Source of the DNA: Pomphorhynchus laevis
Taxonomy: Eukaryota; Acanthocephala; Palaeacanthocephala; Echinorhynchida; Pomphorhynchidae
Reading direction: 5' to 3'
Assembly: GCA_012934845.2 (NCBI GenBank)
Contig: WNNJ02001739.1
Location: 434,001-498,000 of the forward strand
DNA: 64,000 nucleotides
Made by a program: the position numbers and the translations under genes. Positions 62,564 to 64,000 of the stretch are shown one piece after another. Within the stretch, counting starts at the first letter, position 1, and every line of letters begins with the position of its first letter. The notes below the pieces were generated by a model, which was not told the DNA's origin, did not search any database, and was given only the letters and a program-made list of their open reading frames with translations.

Positions 62564-64000
62564 GTTTTAAATTCCATCTTGCTAATGTATCTAATGAATT
62601 AATCACAAGCAATTAAGTTAAAATCGTCCCAAATGCTCATATTTATAAGATTAAGAAACTAACAAATAAAGTGACACCCCAATTCAAGATTTAAACAAAA
62701 TTGCTAATACCCTAGAATGTAAGTTTTGGATTCCATTCAATGAGTAACATTGAATATTAAGCTTACATGCATTCAGGTCGAATGAGCATATATTTGCACA
62801 TTCACGAATTAATGTTGTCTAACTTTTATACAGTTGAAATCCGTATGATAATGACGATAGTTATGTATAAATAAATTTATTTTAATTATAAATATTGTAA
62901 AATTAATTATTTTATATAATTATAAAATAATTATAAATATTTTAATTTAATTTATATTGTATTAGAAACAATCTACTTTTTATTTTAATTATAAAGTAAC
63001 GTAACCTGATAGCCGATATATTTCATGTTTAATTTCTTAGAATTTCACAATTATATTACATTACAGCTAAGGCTTTTTAGCAATTATTTCCTTAACGGCA
63101 AATTACACACCAGAATGTGCAAATAATCCTTAAAAAAGCACAAAAATGCGAACTTGAAGGTGCACGCTTTCTTCTATAGGTAAAGCTATATATGGAACTA
63201 TATTCTTTAGTATGAATTGCTTTTACAGCGCAATATATGAATGTTTTATAGTTCTAATTAGATGTGCCTTGTTTCATTTTGACAATGCCTCTGTGTATTG
63301 GAACAAAGTTTTCTAATTGTTACAAGCAATGGAACTCAACTTAAAATATCGAGTAACAACCCAGTGTGTTCTCTCTTCGGAGAAAGAGATACAGCTCAAT
63401 AAAGTCTACCAGTTATGTTCCGATAGTTAAATTACGTCTTTAGCATCTTTTTATCAGAGTAAAAATCCATATACTTCCTCGTTGTAGTTCGCAATATAAT
63501 AGCTCCCGTATGGACTTTAAATTGGATGCACTGATTTTTTTCCTGGCAGCTATATATACGCTTAGCTGATTGCATCATCATTTAAATCTGATGCGTTATT
63601 TTCGTTCAGCCGTTTTTGTTGTTTAGTTTCTATTCGCGTACTTTTACAGCAGTAAAAGCTGAATTAGGATGCTATGAACGATAGTTCACAGTTGGCGCCA
63701 CAGACTAATTTTTCGTTATCAGAGTGATATGTAGCAGATATTCGATAATTCGCTAGCGAAAGCTATCCTTGTGATTTAGAATTTACAGCATAAATTGTCT
63801 TTTTTACTGTCTTTGATGTTTGTAAGTTTTTTTTCATAAGCAAAGAGCCATGTTTACGGCGTAATCATTGAAATAAAAAGGTATTACGATAAAAACTTTA
63901 ACTCTTTATAAGCATTCAATTTTTTTGCTTGTATTCTCACAGCTTATTTTTATTGCTATCAAATAGCAATATAAAAAGGCAATATCAAAAGGCAATGCAG
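62564..64000. other. AT-rich intergenic DNA to the window end
   Basis: No gene supported. A slightly GC-richer stretch (63360-63720) contains TCTCTTCGGAGAAAGAGA, a perfect hairpin, followed by CAATAAAGTC. No coding frame or known family is identified. Confidence 0.45.

Noticed and set aside
63360-63720. Possible LTR-like segment (CAATAAAG, then TTGGCGCC resembling a primer-binding site)
   Set aside because: No second LTR, no coding domain and only a few matching bases. The window ends too soon to judge.

Overview
This is a metazoan nuclear window, AT-rich and dominated by transposable elements. The host genes have spliceosomal introns and there is no bacterial or organellar architecture. The best hint to the lineage is a tRNA-headed SINE carrying a hammerhead-ribozyme core, together with CR1-, L2- and RTE-type LINEs. 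That combination is known from schistosome-like trematodes (the S. mansoni Sm-alpha hammerhead SINE), but the lineage call is inference and other invertebrates remain possible.

Layout. 1-3.3 kb: remnants of two LINEs and a hAT transposon with a recognisable end. 3.3-9.2 kb: AT-rich DNA with a fold-back element, copies of a dispersed repeat here named R, an L2 3' fragment and one small coiled-coil ORF. 9.2-11.5 kb: a decayed LINE on the minus strand. 12.8-29.6 kb: a LINE nest. An old L2-clade LINE (12840-18110) carries a younger 5'-truncated copy of its own family. A long L2 copy (19750-24309) follows. A minus-strand CR1-like LINE (24312-29637) is split by a further L2 copy (24887-28601). 29.6-32.0 kb: a 380-bp tandem repeat, TA microsatellites and the hammerhead SINE.

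34.2-35.5 kb is the host-gene island: a two-exon thioredoxin-fold (tryparedoxin/nucleoredoxin-like) gene, convergent with a 56-residue Pmp3/UPF0057 membrane proteolipid gene. 36.2-38.3 kb holds a YIDD-type reverse transcriptase remnant, R repeats and an old L2 tail. 38.5-43.7 kb is a 5.1-kb minisatellite with a 16-bp unit and higher-order structure. 43.8-52 kb has R copies, a tandem duplication and two more decayed minus-strand LINEs. 52.4-55.2 kb is a non-LTR element with an N-terminal zinc finger, RT, CCHC-like knuckle and a C-terminal restriction-like endonuclease. 55-64 kb is AT-rich with a MITE family, a large local duplication, a template-switch palindrome and a tRNA-derived SINE between long direct repeats.

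Functionally, only the two convergent genes look like intact host genes. Almost everything else is transposon life history, and the nested insertions allow relative dating. The most interesting structures are RNA-level: two different repeat families with hammerhead core motifs (one with a compensatory base-pair change), and a 3'-terminal LINE hairpin that keeps its stem while its sequence changes.
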